Source of the DNA: Lewinellaceae bacterium
GTDB taxonomy: Bacteria > Bacteroidota > Bacteroidia > Chitinophagales > Saprospiraceae
Direction of reading: 5' to 3'
NCBI GenBank assembly: GCA_020636215.1
Contig: JACJYG010000009.1
Location: 248,001-312,000, forward strand
DNA: 64,000 nucleotides
In this document: in pieces, positions 33,469 to 41,560 of the stretch
How the letters are laid out: every line of letters starts with the position of its first letter
How positions within the stretch are numbered: position 1 is the stretch's first letter
Notes under the pieces: generated by a model
The model's input: only the letters and a program-made list of their open reading frames with translations
Told to the model about the DNA's origin: nothing
Database searches by the model: none
Translations under genes and position numbers: made by a program

Positions 33469-36057
33469 TTAAGCTTCGCCTTCCGCCGGCGCCTCTGCAT
33501 CAAACCCATCTTCGGTGTCTTCTTCCCGGACGATAGCGACATCTGCGATCTCATCCTCAGGATCCAGGCGAATAAGGCGAACCCCCTGGGTGGCCCGGCC
33601 CTGCACCCGGATATCTGACACCTCCATACGAATAACAATTCCAGAACGGTTAGTAATCATCAGGTCATCCTCTTCTTTAACGGCTTTGATGGTCACAACA
33701 CCGCCAGTTTTATCAGTCACCTGAAGCGTTTTCACCCCTTTGCCTCCGCGGTTGGTCAGGCGATACTCCGAAAAGTCTGTCCGCTTGCCCATTCCTTTTT
33801 CAGAAATAACCAGAATGGTCACTTCTTCATCGGAAGGATCGATACAAACCATTCCAACGACGTAGTCCTTGCCGTCTTGATCGAGGGAGATGGCGCGAAC
33901 GCCGGCGGCGGTCCGCCCCATACTCCGAACAGTTGATTCATTGAACCGAATGGCGTTTCCACTGCGGTTTGCAATAAAAATTTCGTTCTGGCCATTCGTC
34001 AGGCGTGCTTCCAGCAATTGGTCTCCTTCGTTTATGGTAATAGCAGCAATCCCCCCGGCCCTTGGCCGGGTATAAGCTTCAACGGAAGTCTTCTTGATCA
34101 TGCCCTGCCTGGTACAGAAGACAATGTAGTGGTTGTTGTAAAAGTCTTCGTCCGTGAGGTCTTCGATAATAATGAACGCCTTCACCTTATCGTCCTGAGG
34201 AATGGAAAGGATGTTCTGAATGACCCGTCCGGCAGAGTCTTTGGACGCTTCTGGTATCTCGTAAACACGCAACCAATAGCACTTGCCCTGTTCGGTAAAC
34301 AAGAGCAGGTAATTATGCGTAGTGGCCACAAAAAATTGCTCGATGAAATCTGCATCCCTGGTTTTACTCCCCCGGGAACCCCGGCCGCCCCGGCCCTGTG
34401 TGCGGTATTCAGTTACCGGTGTCCGTTTGATATAGCCCAGGTGAGAAATTGTAACGACAACCCCTTCGTCCGGAATCATATCTTCAATGCTGATCTCCCC
34501 ACCGGCATAACTGATCTCGGTACGGCGCTCATCTCCATATTTTTCTTTGACCTCACCCAATTCCTCAATCACAATCTCCTTCTGTAGTTCCTCGCTTTCA
34601 AGGATAGCACGAAGGTGGGCGATACGCTTCTGTATCTCATCGTATTCTTCCTTGATCTTATCCCGCTCCAACCCAGTCAATTTTTGCAGGCGCATATCCA
34701 GAATGGCGCGGGCCTGGCCATCGGACAAGACATTGGATGCTTCACGAGGATAATCTTCCGTATCGGCTTCCTCGATCAGGGTCCGGAATTTGGCCCAGAA
34801 AGCATCCTTATCATCAATAAAGTCACCCCGCATCAGGCCTTCGCGGGCCTCTTCAGGGGTCGATGAGGCACGAATAAGGTCGATGACCTGATCCAGATAA
34901 TCCAACGCGATTAACAGGCCAACCAGGATATGTGCCCGGGAAATGGCTTTTTTGAGGTCAAATCGAGTACGGCGGATAATAACCTCGATCCGGAATTTGA
35001 TGAACTCCCGGATGATATCTTTCAGGTTGAGCGTCCGCGGCCGGCCATTCACCAGAGCGACGTTGTTGACCCCGAAGGAAGATTGCAGGTACGTATATTT
35101 ATAAAGGTGGCTAAGGACGACATTCGCCATAGCATCTCGCCTGACTTCCACGACGATACGCAGGCCATCCCGGTCTGATTCATCCCGGACATCGGAAATG
35201 CCATTTATTTTTTTCTCATTGACCAGTTCGGCAATTTTGGCAACCAGCGTTGCTTTGTTGACCTGGTACGGTATCTCTGAGATAATGATGGCCTCCCGCC
35301 CGTTATCTGCAACCTGTATCTCCGCCTTACCGCGCACAATGATCCGGCCACGGCCGGTTTCAAAAGCATCGCGGACGCCTTGATAGCCATAAATAATGCC
35401 ACCGGTGGGAAAATCAGGCGCTTTGATGTGCTGCATCAGTTCCTCTATGGTAATATCCGGGTTTTTCACGGTGGCGACGATGCCATCCACCACTTCCGAG
35501 AGATTGTGTGGCATCATGTTGGTAGCCATCCCGACTGCAATCCCGGAAGCACCATTGATGAGCAGGTTAGGCACCTTGGTCGGCAGAACGGTTGGTTCTT
35601 CCAGCGAGTCGTCAAAGTTGAGTGCGAAATCAACCGTCTCTTTGTTGATATCCGCCAGCATATCATCGGCGATACGGCGCAAGCGGGCTTCAGTGTAACG
35701 CATGGCCGCCGGGCTGTCGCCGTCCATCGATCCAAAGTTACCCTGGCCATCGACCAGGGGGTAACGTAAAGACCAGGTTTGGGCCATACGCACCATGGTA
35801 TCGTAAACGGAAGTGTCGCCATGGGGATGGTATTTACCCAGTACCTCACCAACAATACGGGCTGATTTCTTGTGGGCTTTGTTGTAGGTAAGCCCTAAAT
35901 CCGACATACCATAGAGCACCCTGCGGTGCACCGGCTTCAATCCATCTCTAACATCGGGCAAGGCTCTCGAGACGATAACGGACATCGAATAATCGATATA
36001 GGCCGACTTCATCTGATCCTCGATGTTGACAGGTATAATACGCTGTTTCAAAGACAT
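33469..36057 (-). CDS. gyrA: DNA gyrase subunit A
   Basis: An 862-residue type II topoisomerase subunit that breaks and rejoins DNA. The N-terminus is canonical (IIPVNIEDQMKSAYIDYSMSVIVSRALPDVRDGLKPVHRR, in two conserved parts), the catalytic tyrosine is in 'PAAMRYTEARL', and the quinolone region reads 'YHPHGDTSVYDTMVRMAQ', with Asp-Thr-Ser where E. coli has Asp-Ser-Ala. The C-terminal beta-pinwheel carries the GyrA box as 'QGRGGRG' near residue 553, which separates it from ParC. It is a single-gene unit; gyrB is not in the window. Confidence 0.97.
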   Translation of the reverse strand: MSLKQRIIPVNIEDQMKSAYIDYSMSVIVSRALPDVRDGLKPVHRRVLYGMSDLGLTYNKAHKKSARIVGEVLGKYHPHGDTSVYDTMVRMAQTWSLRYPLVDGQGNFGSMDGDSPAAMRYTEARLRRIADDMLADINKETVDFALNFDDSLEEPTVLPTKVPNLLINGASGIAVGMATNMMPHNLSEVVDGIVATVKNPDITIEELMQHIKAPDFPTGGIIYGYQGVRDAFETGRGRIIVRGKAEIQVADNGREAIIISEIPYQVNKATLVAKIAELVNEKKINGISDVRDESDRDGLRIVVEVRRDAMANVVLSHLYKYTYLQSSFGVNNVALVNGRPRTLNLKDIIREFIKFRIEVIIRRTRFDLKKAISRAHILVGLLIALDYLDQVIDLIRASSTPEEAREGLMRGDFIDDKDAFWAKFRTLIEEADTEDYPREASNVLSDGQARAILDMRLQKLTGLERDKIKEEYDEIQKRIAHLRAILESEELQKEIVIEELGEVKEKYGDERRTEISYAGGEISIEDMIPDEGVVVTISHLGYIKRTPVTEYRTQGRGGRGSRGSKTRDADFIEQFFVATTHNYLLLFTEQGKCYWLRVYEIPEASKDSAGRVIQNILSIPQDDKVKAFIIIEDLTDEDFYNNHYIVFCTRQGMIKKTSVEAYTRPRAGGIAAITINEGDQLLEARLTNGQNEIFIANRSGNAIRFNESTVRSMGRTAAGVRAISLDQDGKDYVVGMVCIDPSDEEVTILVISEKGMGKRTDFSEYRLTNRGGKGVKTLQVTDKTGGVVTIKAVKEEDDLMITNRSGIVIRMEVSDIRVQGRATQGVRLIRLDPEDEIADVAIVREEDTEDGFDAEAPAEGEA

Positions 36058-36211
36058 TTACGCTGTTGTTGCTTTACAAATTTCCCCTATTCAATATGGC
36101 GGGGGAAGCGTTTTTTAAAAGACAGGCAAAGATAAGAAAAAAGCACCAATTTCCCTGTTAGTTTTGCATTATTAGAACAAGCCTGAGGAGAAGTTGTTGG
36201 AATGCCGTTAC

Positions 36212-36240
36212 TTGTACTATCCATTGAAAATTTATCTTTG
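36212..36240 (+). promoter_or_regulatory. Candidate promoter of ubiE-porT
   Basis: TTG (36212-36214), 18-bp spacer, TATCTTTG (36233-36240), a full Bacteroidota -33/-7 match. The start codon at 36256 follows within 16 bp, giving a very short leader. Confidence 0.6.
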
Positions 36241-36255
36241 CAAAAAAAATTGGAC

Positions 36256-36984
36256 ATGCCACAGGAAGTGAAACCTTACAGCCAGGAAGACAGTAAGAAA
36301 ACGCAGGTCGGGCGCATGTTTGACGGGATTGCGCCCTACTACGATTTTCTCAATCGTTTCCTTTCGCTGGGCATCGACACCCTCTGGCGCAAGCGGGCTA
36401 TCCGTCAATTGGCGGGCCACCAGACAGAAGTGCTGCTCGATGTAGCTACCGGCACGGCCGACCTTGCATTGGAAGCAGCCCGGCAGCTTCAGCCAAACCG
36501 TATTGTCGGGCTGGACCTATCCAATGAAATGCTGGAAATCGGCCGCTCCAAAGTCCTGCGCCGCCACCTGGATGGATTGATTGAATTAACGCAGGGCGAC
36601 TCGGAGAATCTTCCATTTGAAGACAATACGTTTGATGCAGTCACCGTTGCTTTTGGAGTGCGGAATTTTGAAAACCTGGACAAGGGGTTGAAGGAAATGC
36701 GGAGAGTACTGAAGCCAGGAGGCAAGGCTGTCATTTTGGAGTTTTCCAAGCCCCGGCTCTTCCCTTTCAAACAACTGTATAATTCTTATTTTCGCTATAT
36801 TCTGCCGACGATCGGCAAACTGACTTCGAAGGACCCGAAAGCCTACCGTTATCTCTACGAATCGGTACAAGCTTTCCCGGACGGGCAGGATTTCATAAAC
36901 ATCTTGGAAAAAACCGGATACAAATCGAACCGATGCATACCACTTACCTTAGGGATCTGTTCCATCTACACAGGGGAAAAATAG
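36256..36984 (+). CDS. ubiE: Demethylmenaquinone methyltransferase
   Basis: A 242-residue SAM-dependent enzyme that carries out the last methylation of menaquinone (and of ubiquinone in other groups). Start at 36256 (MPQEVKPYSQ) because the longer frame from 36202 would cover the promoter. UbiE signatures are 'RMFDGIAPYYDFLNRFLSLGID', the SAM loop 'LLDVATGTADLALEA', 'VAFGVRNFENLDKGLKEMRRVLKPGG' and 'YRYLYESVQAFPDG'. It overlaps the porT start by 52 bp, an arrangement seen repeatedly in Bacteroidota. With no ubiquinone genes visible, a menaquinone role is likely. Confidence 0.95.
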   Translation: MPQEVKPYSQEDSKKTQVGRMFDGIAPYYDFLNRFLSLGIDTLWRKRAIRQLAGHQTEVLLDVATGTADLALEAARQLQPNRIVGLDLSNEMLEIGRSKVLRRHLDGLIELTQGDSENLPFEDNTFDAVTVAFGVRNFENLDKGLKEMRRVLKPGGKAVILEFSKPRLFPFKQLYNSYFRYILPTIGKLTSKDPKAYRYLYESVQAFPDGQDFINILEKTGYKSNRCIPLTLGICSIYTGEK

Positions 36985-37676
36985 CACTTTTCTTCCTCGC
37001 CCTGGCTTTTGCTCCGGCCCTTTCGGCTCAGCGTTACAGCTCAGGCAATTACAACTATTATGACTTCCAGCAAAAGGACTATTATTTCGGCATCACGCTG
37101 GGATACAATACCTCCTCTTTTAAACCCTTCCGGTCAAAAGGGTTCCTGGAAAGCGATAGCATCCGCAGTATAGAATCCGTTACAGGGCCGGGGTTCAACC
37201 TCGGAATCGTTACCAATCTAAAAATGGGCGAGAACTTCGACTTTCGATTTATGCCCACCCTCTCTTTCGCCGAACGTAACATTGAATACACCAAAACCGG
37301 CCGGCTGGCCAATTTCAGTCAACGCCGGGTGGAGGCCGTACTCGTGGAAATGCCCTTCCACATCCGCTACAAATCCGCCCCTTACAAGGATATGCGCCTA
37401 TTCATCATCGCCGGCGTAAAATACGGCTTCGATGTGGCCAGCGACTCCCGTAGCCGGCAAGCTGAAACCCTGGTAAAAATATCTCCCAATGATTTTTCTT
37501 TGGAATATGGCGCCGGCATACAGTTTTTCTTCCCTTTCTTTATTTTTTCCCCGGAGTTTAAGGTCTCTCAAGGTATTGGCAATACGCTGATCTACAACGA
37601 GAACCTAGAAGAGTCGACGGTGCTGGAAAAGCTGCTCTCCCGTACCTTTACTTTTTCGCTGCATTTCGAGGGATAG
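36933..37676 (+). CDS. porT: PorT, type IX secretion outer membrane protein
   Basis: A 247-residue beta-barrel protein required for T9SS in Porphyromonas and Flavobacterium. It has a signal peptide (about residues 15-32, ALAFAPALSAQ), then 'YYFGITLGYNTSSFKPFRS', 'PGFNLGIVTNLKMGENFDFRFMPTLSFAERNIEY' and 'VEMPFHIRYKS', all characteristic of PorT, and ends in a strand with terminal Phe-Glu-Gly. The 52-bp overlap with ubiE implies cotranscription. It supports the reading of the four sorting-domain proteins in this window as genuine T9SS cargo. Confidence 0.9.
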   Translation: MHTTYLRDLFHLHRGKIALFFLALAFAPALSAQRYSSGNYNYYDFQQKDYYFGITLGYNTSSFKPFRSKGFLESDSIRSIESVTGPGFNLGIVTNLKMGENFDFRFMPTLSFAERNIEYTKTGRLANFSQRRVEAVLVEMPFHIRYKSAPYKDMRLFIIAGVKYGFDVASDSRSRQAETLVKISPNDFSLEYGAGIQFFFPFFIFSPEFKVSQGIGNTLIYNENLEESTVLEKLLSRTFTFSLHFEG

Positions 37677-37697
37677 CGATTAACGGACAACAGGGGG

Positions 37698-38279
37698 CTA
37701 ACATAAACACTCCCCTTTAACAAAACCGATCACATCGGGGAAAAAACGATTGAATTCCAGGTTGAGCGGTTCGAAATCCCTGATCAGGCTGTCAAGGGCG
37801 CCTTCAAGGTATTCCGGGCGGCTGACACGTTGTTGCATCCGGTAAAAAGTATAATCGATACCATTGTGGGAGCCGTAAGCCTGTAACCAGTCATCAGCGA
37901 TCATCAGAGGAAGGCGTCGTTGAAGGGGTGGCGGCATCATGTCGATATGTTTTTCCAATATGCGGTAAACGCCTTGGGTGAACTCCGCCAATGGCTGTTC
38001 GGAGTATGCGGGCCAGTTAATGGCCAGGAAATAATCATAAAACACATCGACCACTACCGGAGCATATTTTCCATGTTTGTCGTAGAGCCGGCGCACGCCG
38101 CTCAGCACCTCGGGGTGCGTATCCGTAAAAGAATCTATTTTTCGGTGTAATTGAACGCCATCCTGGATGGGCGCCGAGTATTCCCGCACCGTGGCGTTAT
38201 CTACATAATCCGCCAGGAAATTGCCAAGCAGCAGATCTTCACTGTCACAGGAGAGGAAAAGGTGGGCCAAAAAATTCAT
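37698..38279 (-). CDS. acpH: Acyl carrier protein phosphodiesterase (DUF479)
   Basis: A 193-residue HD-like hydrolase that removes 4'-phosphopantetheine from ACP. Start at 38279 (MNFLAHLFLSC), the invariant N-terminus of the family; the longer frame adds 19 residues without similarity. 'LLLGNFLADYV', 'GVQLHRKIDSFTDTHPEVLSGVRRL' and 'YAPVVVDVFYDYFLAINW' hold the metal-site His and Asp residues. A single gene convergent with porT and divergent from ychF. Confidence 0.9.
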   Translation of the reverse strand: MNFLAHLFLSCDSEDLLLGNFLADYVDNATVREYSAPIQDGVQLHRKIDSFTDTHPEVLSGVRRLYDKHGKYAPVVVDVFYDYFLAINWPAYSEQPLAEFTQGVYRILEKHIDMMPPPLQRRLPLMIADDWLQAYGSHNGIDYTFYRMQQRVSRPEYLEGALDSLIRDFEPLNLEFNRFFPDVIGFVKGECLC

Positions 38280-38361
38280 GCTTCTGCAATTATGTGTTTT
38301 TTCTATACAACCACAAAGCAACTTTGGTTTCCGCATTTCACCAATGTGGCGGAAACATTTT

Positions 38362-38369
38362 TATATTTG
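38362..38369 (+). promoter_or_regulatory. Candidate -7 element of ychF
   Basis: TATATTTG, an exact TAnnTTTG match followed by C, 54 bp before the ychF start. Upstream TTTC is the nearest -33 candidate, so support is mainly the -7 box. Confidence 0.5.
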
Positions 38370-38422
38370 CGCCGCAAAAAAATAATGCCGGCCCTGGCCG
38401 GTTTATCTTAATCAATCGAGAT

Positions 38423-39520
38423 ATGGGACTTAAGTGTGGCATTGTCGGCCTTCCGAACGTTGGCAAATCAACCCTTTTCAATGCGCTGACTTCCGCTAAA
38501 GCTCTGGCAGCCAACTATCCGTTCGCTACTAAAGACCCCAATATCGGGGTAATCACCGTACCGGACAAGCGGCTGGATAAACTGAAAGAATTGGTTAACC
38601 CCAAAAACCTGTTGCCAACCACCATCGAAATACTGGATATTGCCGGCCTGATCAAAGGAGCCAGCAAGGGAGAAGGCCTGGGCAACCAATTCCTGGCTAA
38701 TATCCGGGAAGTCGATGCCATCATTCACGTTATCCGCTGTTTCGAAGATCCCAACGTCGTGCACGTCGATGGTAACGTCGACCCGGTTCGCGATAAGGAG
38801 GTGATCGACATGGAATTACTCTTTAAAGACCTGGAAACGGTGGAGAAACGGTTGGAGCGCTTGCGCAAACAGGCCAAGAGCGGTAAAAAGGAAGACCAGA
38901 AATTGGTGGGCATAGCCGAACATATCAAGGAAAAGATGGAAGAAGAGGTTCCCGCCCGCAATCTGGATCTGGATGATGACGGCAAAGCCCTCATCAAGGA
39001 GATGTTCCTGCTGACCGCCAAACCGGTCCTTTACGTCCTCAATGTCGACGAAGACTCGGTACATACGGGCAATCAGTTTACCCAGGCCTTTACCCAGGCG
39101 GTCAATGGCGATAATGCCGAGATCATCTGGATCAGCGCCGGCATCGAAGCGGATATCGCCCAATTGGAGAGCAAAGAAGAACGCCAGGAATTCCTGGAAG
39201 CCATGGGGCTCGAGGAGCCGGGCGTTAATAAACTCATTCACGCAAGCTATCACCTGCTGAACCTGATTACCTACTTCACCGCCGGTGAAAAAGAAGTGCG
39301 CGCCTGGACCATCCAACGCGGGTGGAAGGCCCCGCAGGCCGCCGGCGTTATCCATACGGACTTTGAGAAAGGCTTCATCCGCGCCGAAGTAATTAAATAC
39401 GCAGACTATATCAAATATGGTTCCGAACAGGCGGTTAAAGAAGCTGGTAAAATGGCAGTGGAAGGTAAAGAATATGTCGTAGAGGATGGCGATGTAATGC
39501 ACTTTAGGTTTAATGTCTGA
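38423..39520 (+). CDS. ychF: Redox-regulated ATPase YchF (Obg-like)
   Basis: A 365-residue P-loop protein of the Obg family that prefers ATP and binds ribosomes. Start at 38423 (MGLKCGIVGLPNVGKSTLF); the longer frame runs through the promoter. G1 is 'GLPNVGKS'. The G4 region is 'LYVLNVDEDS', with Asn-Val-Asp-Glu where Obg GTPases have NKxD, which explains the ATP preference in the family. The TGS domain is at the C-terminus (LLNLITYFTAGEKEVRAWTIQRG ... VVEDGDVMHFRFNV). Confidence 0.96.
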   Translation: MGLKCGIVGLPNVGKSTLFNALTSAKALAANYPFATKDPNIGVITVPDKRLDKLKELVNPKNLLPTTIEILDIAGLIKGASKGEGLGNQFLANIREVDAIIHVIRCFEDPNVVHVDGNVDPVRDKEVIDMELLFKDLETVEKRLERLRKQAKSGKKEDQKLVGIAEHIKEKMEEEVPARNLDLDDDGKALIKEMFLLTAKPVLYVLNVDEDSVHTGNQFTQAFTQAVNGDNAEIIWISAGIEADIAQLESKEERQEFLEAMGLEEPGVNKLIHASYHLLNLITYFTAGEKEVRAWTIQRGWKAPQAAGVIHTDFEKGFIRAEVIKYADYIKYGSEQAVKEAGKMAVEGKEYVVEDGDVMHFRFNV

Positions 39521-39576
39521 TGGGGCCTGGTGGGCAATTTTACAATATTGCAATTCAAACATAAGCCCCTTCCTCT

Positions 39577-40170
39577 ATGCGCCGCTATTTTATTCTAAAC
39601 AAGCCCTATGGCGTACTGAGCCAGTTCACCCGGGAGGAGCCTCACCACCGGACACTCGGCGACCTGTTCCGTTTTCCGCCGGATGTTTATCCCCTGGGGC
39701 GGTTAGACCGGGATAGTGAAGGGTTGTTGATCGTTACCAATGACAAGAAGCTGAACCATCTCCTTCTCGACCCCACTCATGCACACCGGCGCACCTACCT
39801 GGTGCAAGTAGAAGGCATCCCCGGCCAGGAAGCTTTGGCTCACCTACAAAATGGTGTTTCAATACGGCTCGGAAAAACCAGCCACACCACCCTACCCGCC
39901 CGCGCCCGCCTGCTGCTGCAAGCGCCGGGTATCCCCGAACGCGACCCGCCCATCCGCTACCGCAAGAGCGTACCCGATTCCTGGATCGAACTCGAATTAA
40001 AAGAAGGGAAAAACCGCCAGGTGCGCCGAATGTGCGCTGCAGTAGGCTTTCCGGTGCTCCGCCTTATCCGGTTCAAAATTGAAAAATTGGAACTCCAGGA
40101 TATCGAATGGGGAAAAGTACGGGAAATGGATGGAAAAATGTTGTATGACTTACTGGGGATTAAGCGTTAA
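39577..40170 (+). CDS. rluE: Pseudouridine synthase, RsuA/RluE family
   Basis: A 197-residue enzyme that converts uridine to pseudouridine in rRNA, most like RluE (23S U2457). It begins 'RYFILNKPYGVLSQFT', has the catalytic aspartate in 'PLGRLDRDSEGLLIVTND', and the family tail 'WIELELKEGKNRQVRRMCAAVGFPVLRLIR'. It lacks an S4 RNA-binding domain, as RluE does. The stop is 7 bp from the convergent exonuclease gene. Site specificity is inferred from length and domain makeup. Confidence 0.88.
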   Translation: MRRYFILNKPYGVLSQFTREEPHHRTLGDLFRFPPDVYPLGRLDRDSEGLLIVTNDKKLNHLLLDPTHAHRRTYLVQVEGIPGQEALAHLQNGVSIRLGKTSHTTLPARARLLLQAPGIPERDPPIRYRKSVPDSWIELELKEGKNRQVRRMCAAVGFPVLRLIRFKIEKLELQDIEWGKVREMDGKMLYDLLGIKR

Positions 40171-40177
40171 GGAAACC

Positions 40178-40720
40178 TCAATACCGCCACACGTCCAGGT
40201 ATTTGGCAAATATCTTAGCCAGGTTTTCGGCATCATCGATGCCTCGATGGTGTATTCCGGTAAATTCAAAACCTTCGGCGGTGACCGCTGAACGGAGGCC
40301 TCGTGATTTCCGAAGGCGTTTTAATTCCTGGTACTGTCGTTTGAGGTTGATGTGCTGTTCGGCCCAATCGTATTCCAGGTCGTGAAGCTGGCAATCCTGG
40401 ATAAGCATTTTGCGGTCGAAATTGCCCCAGGAGCACAGCAGGTAATCTTCGTCGAAAATCTCAGCCCAATCCTGGAATTGTTCAATCACTTCTGAGAATC
40501 CATTGGCCCGGTCAATATTGTGCTGTTCGATAGACGTCAATTGCCGGCAGAAATGAGAGAGGAAGGGGTTTAGAATGGGGCGTATGAATTTATTAAAAGT
40601 GCCGGTCACTTCTCCATAGGGATTGAGGCGGACAGCCCCGATCTCTATAATTTCCTGAACCTTGGAAGGCGGACGGCCTTCCCAGCAGGTAGCTTCCAGG
40701 TCAAAAACTATGAAATTCAA
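40178..40720 (-). CDS. DEDDh 3'-5' exonuclease (KapD/ERI-like)
   Basis: A 180-residue RNase T-fold exonuclease. The metal-binding acids appear in order: 'IVFDLEATCWEG' (Asp7, Glu9), 'LCSWGNFDRKML', and 'HHRGIDDAENLAKIF' (His and Asp). The 'EIIEIGAVRLNPYGEVTGTFNKFIRP' strand is typical of the KapD/ERI1 group, which acts on RNA ends in characterised cases. The substrate is unknown here. It starts 18 bp after the channel gene stop on the same strand. Confidence 0.85.
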   Translation of the reverse strand: MNFIVFDLEATCWEGRPPSKVQEIIEIGAVRLNPYGEVTGTFNKFIRPILNPFLSHFCRQLTSIEQHNIDRANGFSEVIEQFQDWAEIFDEDYLLCSWGNFDRKMLIQDCQLHDLEYDWAEQHINLKRQYQELKRLRKSRGLRSAVTAEGFEFTGIHHRGIDDAENLAKIFAKYLDVWRY

Positions 40721-40738
40721 GCTTTTGTGGTTTTTTAT

Positions 40739-41548
40739 TTATTTACGGCCCTGCGCGAGCAATTGTTTCAGTTCCGTTAATTCCTGTTGCAGGCGGTCGA
40801 TCTTGCTTTCGATAACATCTGTGTTGTCCATCGTCATTTCATCCACAAAAACGGCGTTGGCCAGGGACATACCAAAAACGCCTCCGATCAAAACAACCAG
40901 TACAAAATAAAAACGCGTGGCCCCAATGATAAAAGAGCTGTTGAAAATGGTGCTATCCGTCCCGTTTTCCTCCACATGCACCGCAATAGCCGCTGGAATC
41001 TCATTCCAGCCTTCCACTGTAAACATCTGAAAAATGGAATAGGATGAAATCAGCGGGTCTCCAAAATACTGCGGCGCAATATCCGCATAAAAATGGCAGG
41101 TAAAAATCGCCAGCAGAACATTTAGAAAAACAAGGGCGAGAAGAACGAACAGGGAAGCCTTCAAAGCACGCGCAAGGCCCGCCATGATCTTACTCAGGTG
41201 CGGGACAAACCGAATGAACCGCACCAGCCGCACCAGGCGAAATAGGCGAAGGATAAGCAGCAGGGAAGTATCGGGAATGGGCACAATTTGCACCAGTAAA
41301 GACGGTAGGCTTCCGATGATAATAGCGAAATCAAATCGATTCCAACCGTTCTCGAAGTATTTGTTGGGTTTAAGCACCCAGATCTTTACTACAGCTTCAA
41401 CCAGGAAGAATACGATAAACAGGTGGTCAATTATTTCCAGCAAGGGGTCCTCGCGATATGCTGGAAAGTACATTGTAAAAATGATAACGGCATTGATCAA
41501 AATAGCCACCATCATGTTCCGCTCGGAAAGAAATAAGTTCTTCAACAT
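40739..41548 (-). CDS. Voltage-gated cation channel, NaChBac-like
   Basis: A 269-residue single-domain ion transporter. The voltage sensor S4 has five arginines at every third position (101, 104, 107, 110, 113 in 'ILRLFRLVRLVRFIRFV'). The pore has S5, a selectivity filter 'TVEGW' (177-181), then S6 (FYFVLVVLIGGVFGMSLANAVFVD). A C-terminal coiled coil (about 243-266, 'VIESKIDRLQQELTELKQLL') should drive tetramer assembly. The sodium-selective relatives usually read 'TLESW'; the Gly in place of Ser may shift selectivity. It lies between the PlsB-like gene and the exonuclease gene on one strand. Confidence 0.9.
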   Translation of the reverse strand: MLKNLFLSERNMMVAILINAVIIFTMYFPAYREDPLLEIIDHLFIVFFLVEAVVKIWVLKPNKYFENGWNRFDFAIIIGSLPSLLVQIVPIPDTSLLLILRLFRLVRLVRFIRFVPHLSKIMAGLARALKASLFVLLALVFLNVLLAIFTCHFYADIAPQYFGDPLISSYSIFQMFTVEGWNEIPAAIAVHVEENGTDSTIFNSSFIIGATRFYFVLVVLIGGVFGMSLANAVFVDEMTMDNTDVIESKIDRLQQELTELKQLLAQGRK

Positions 41549-41560
41549 AAAAACAGGGCT

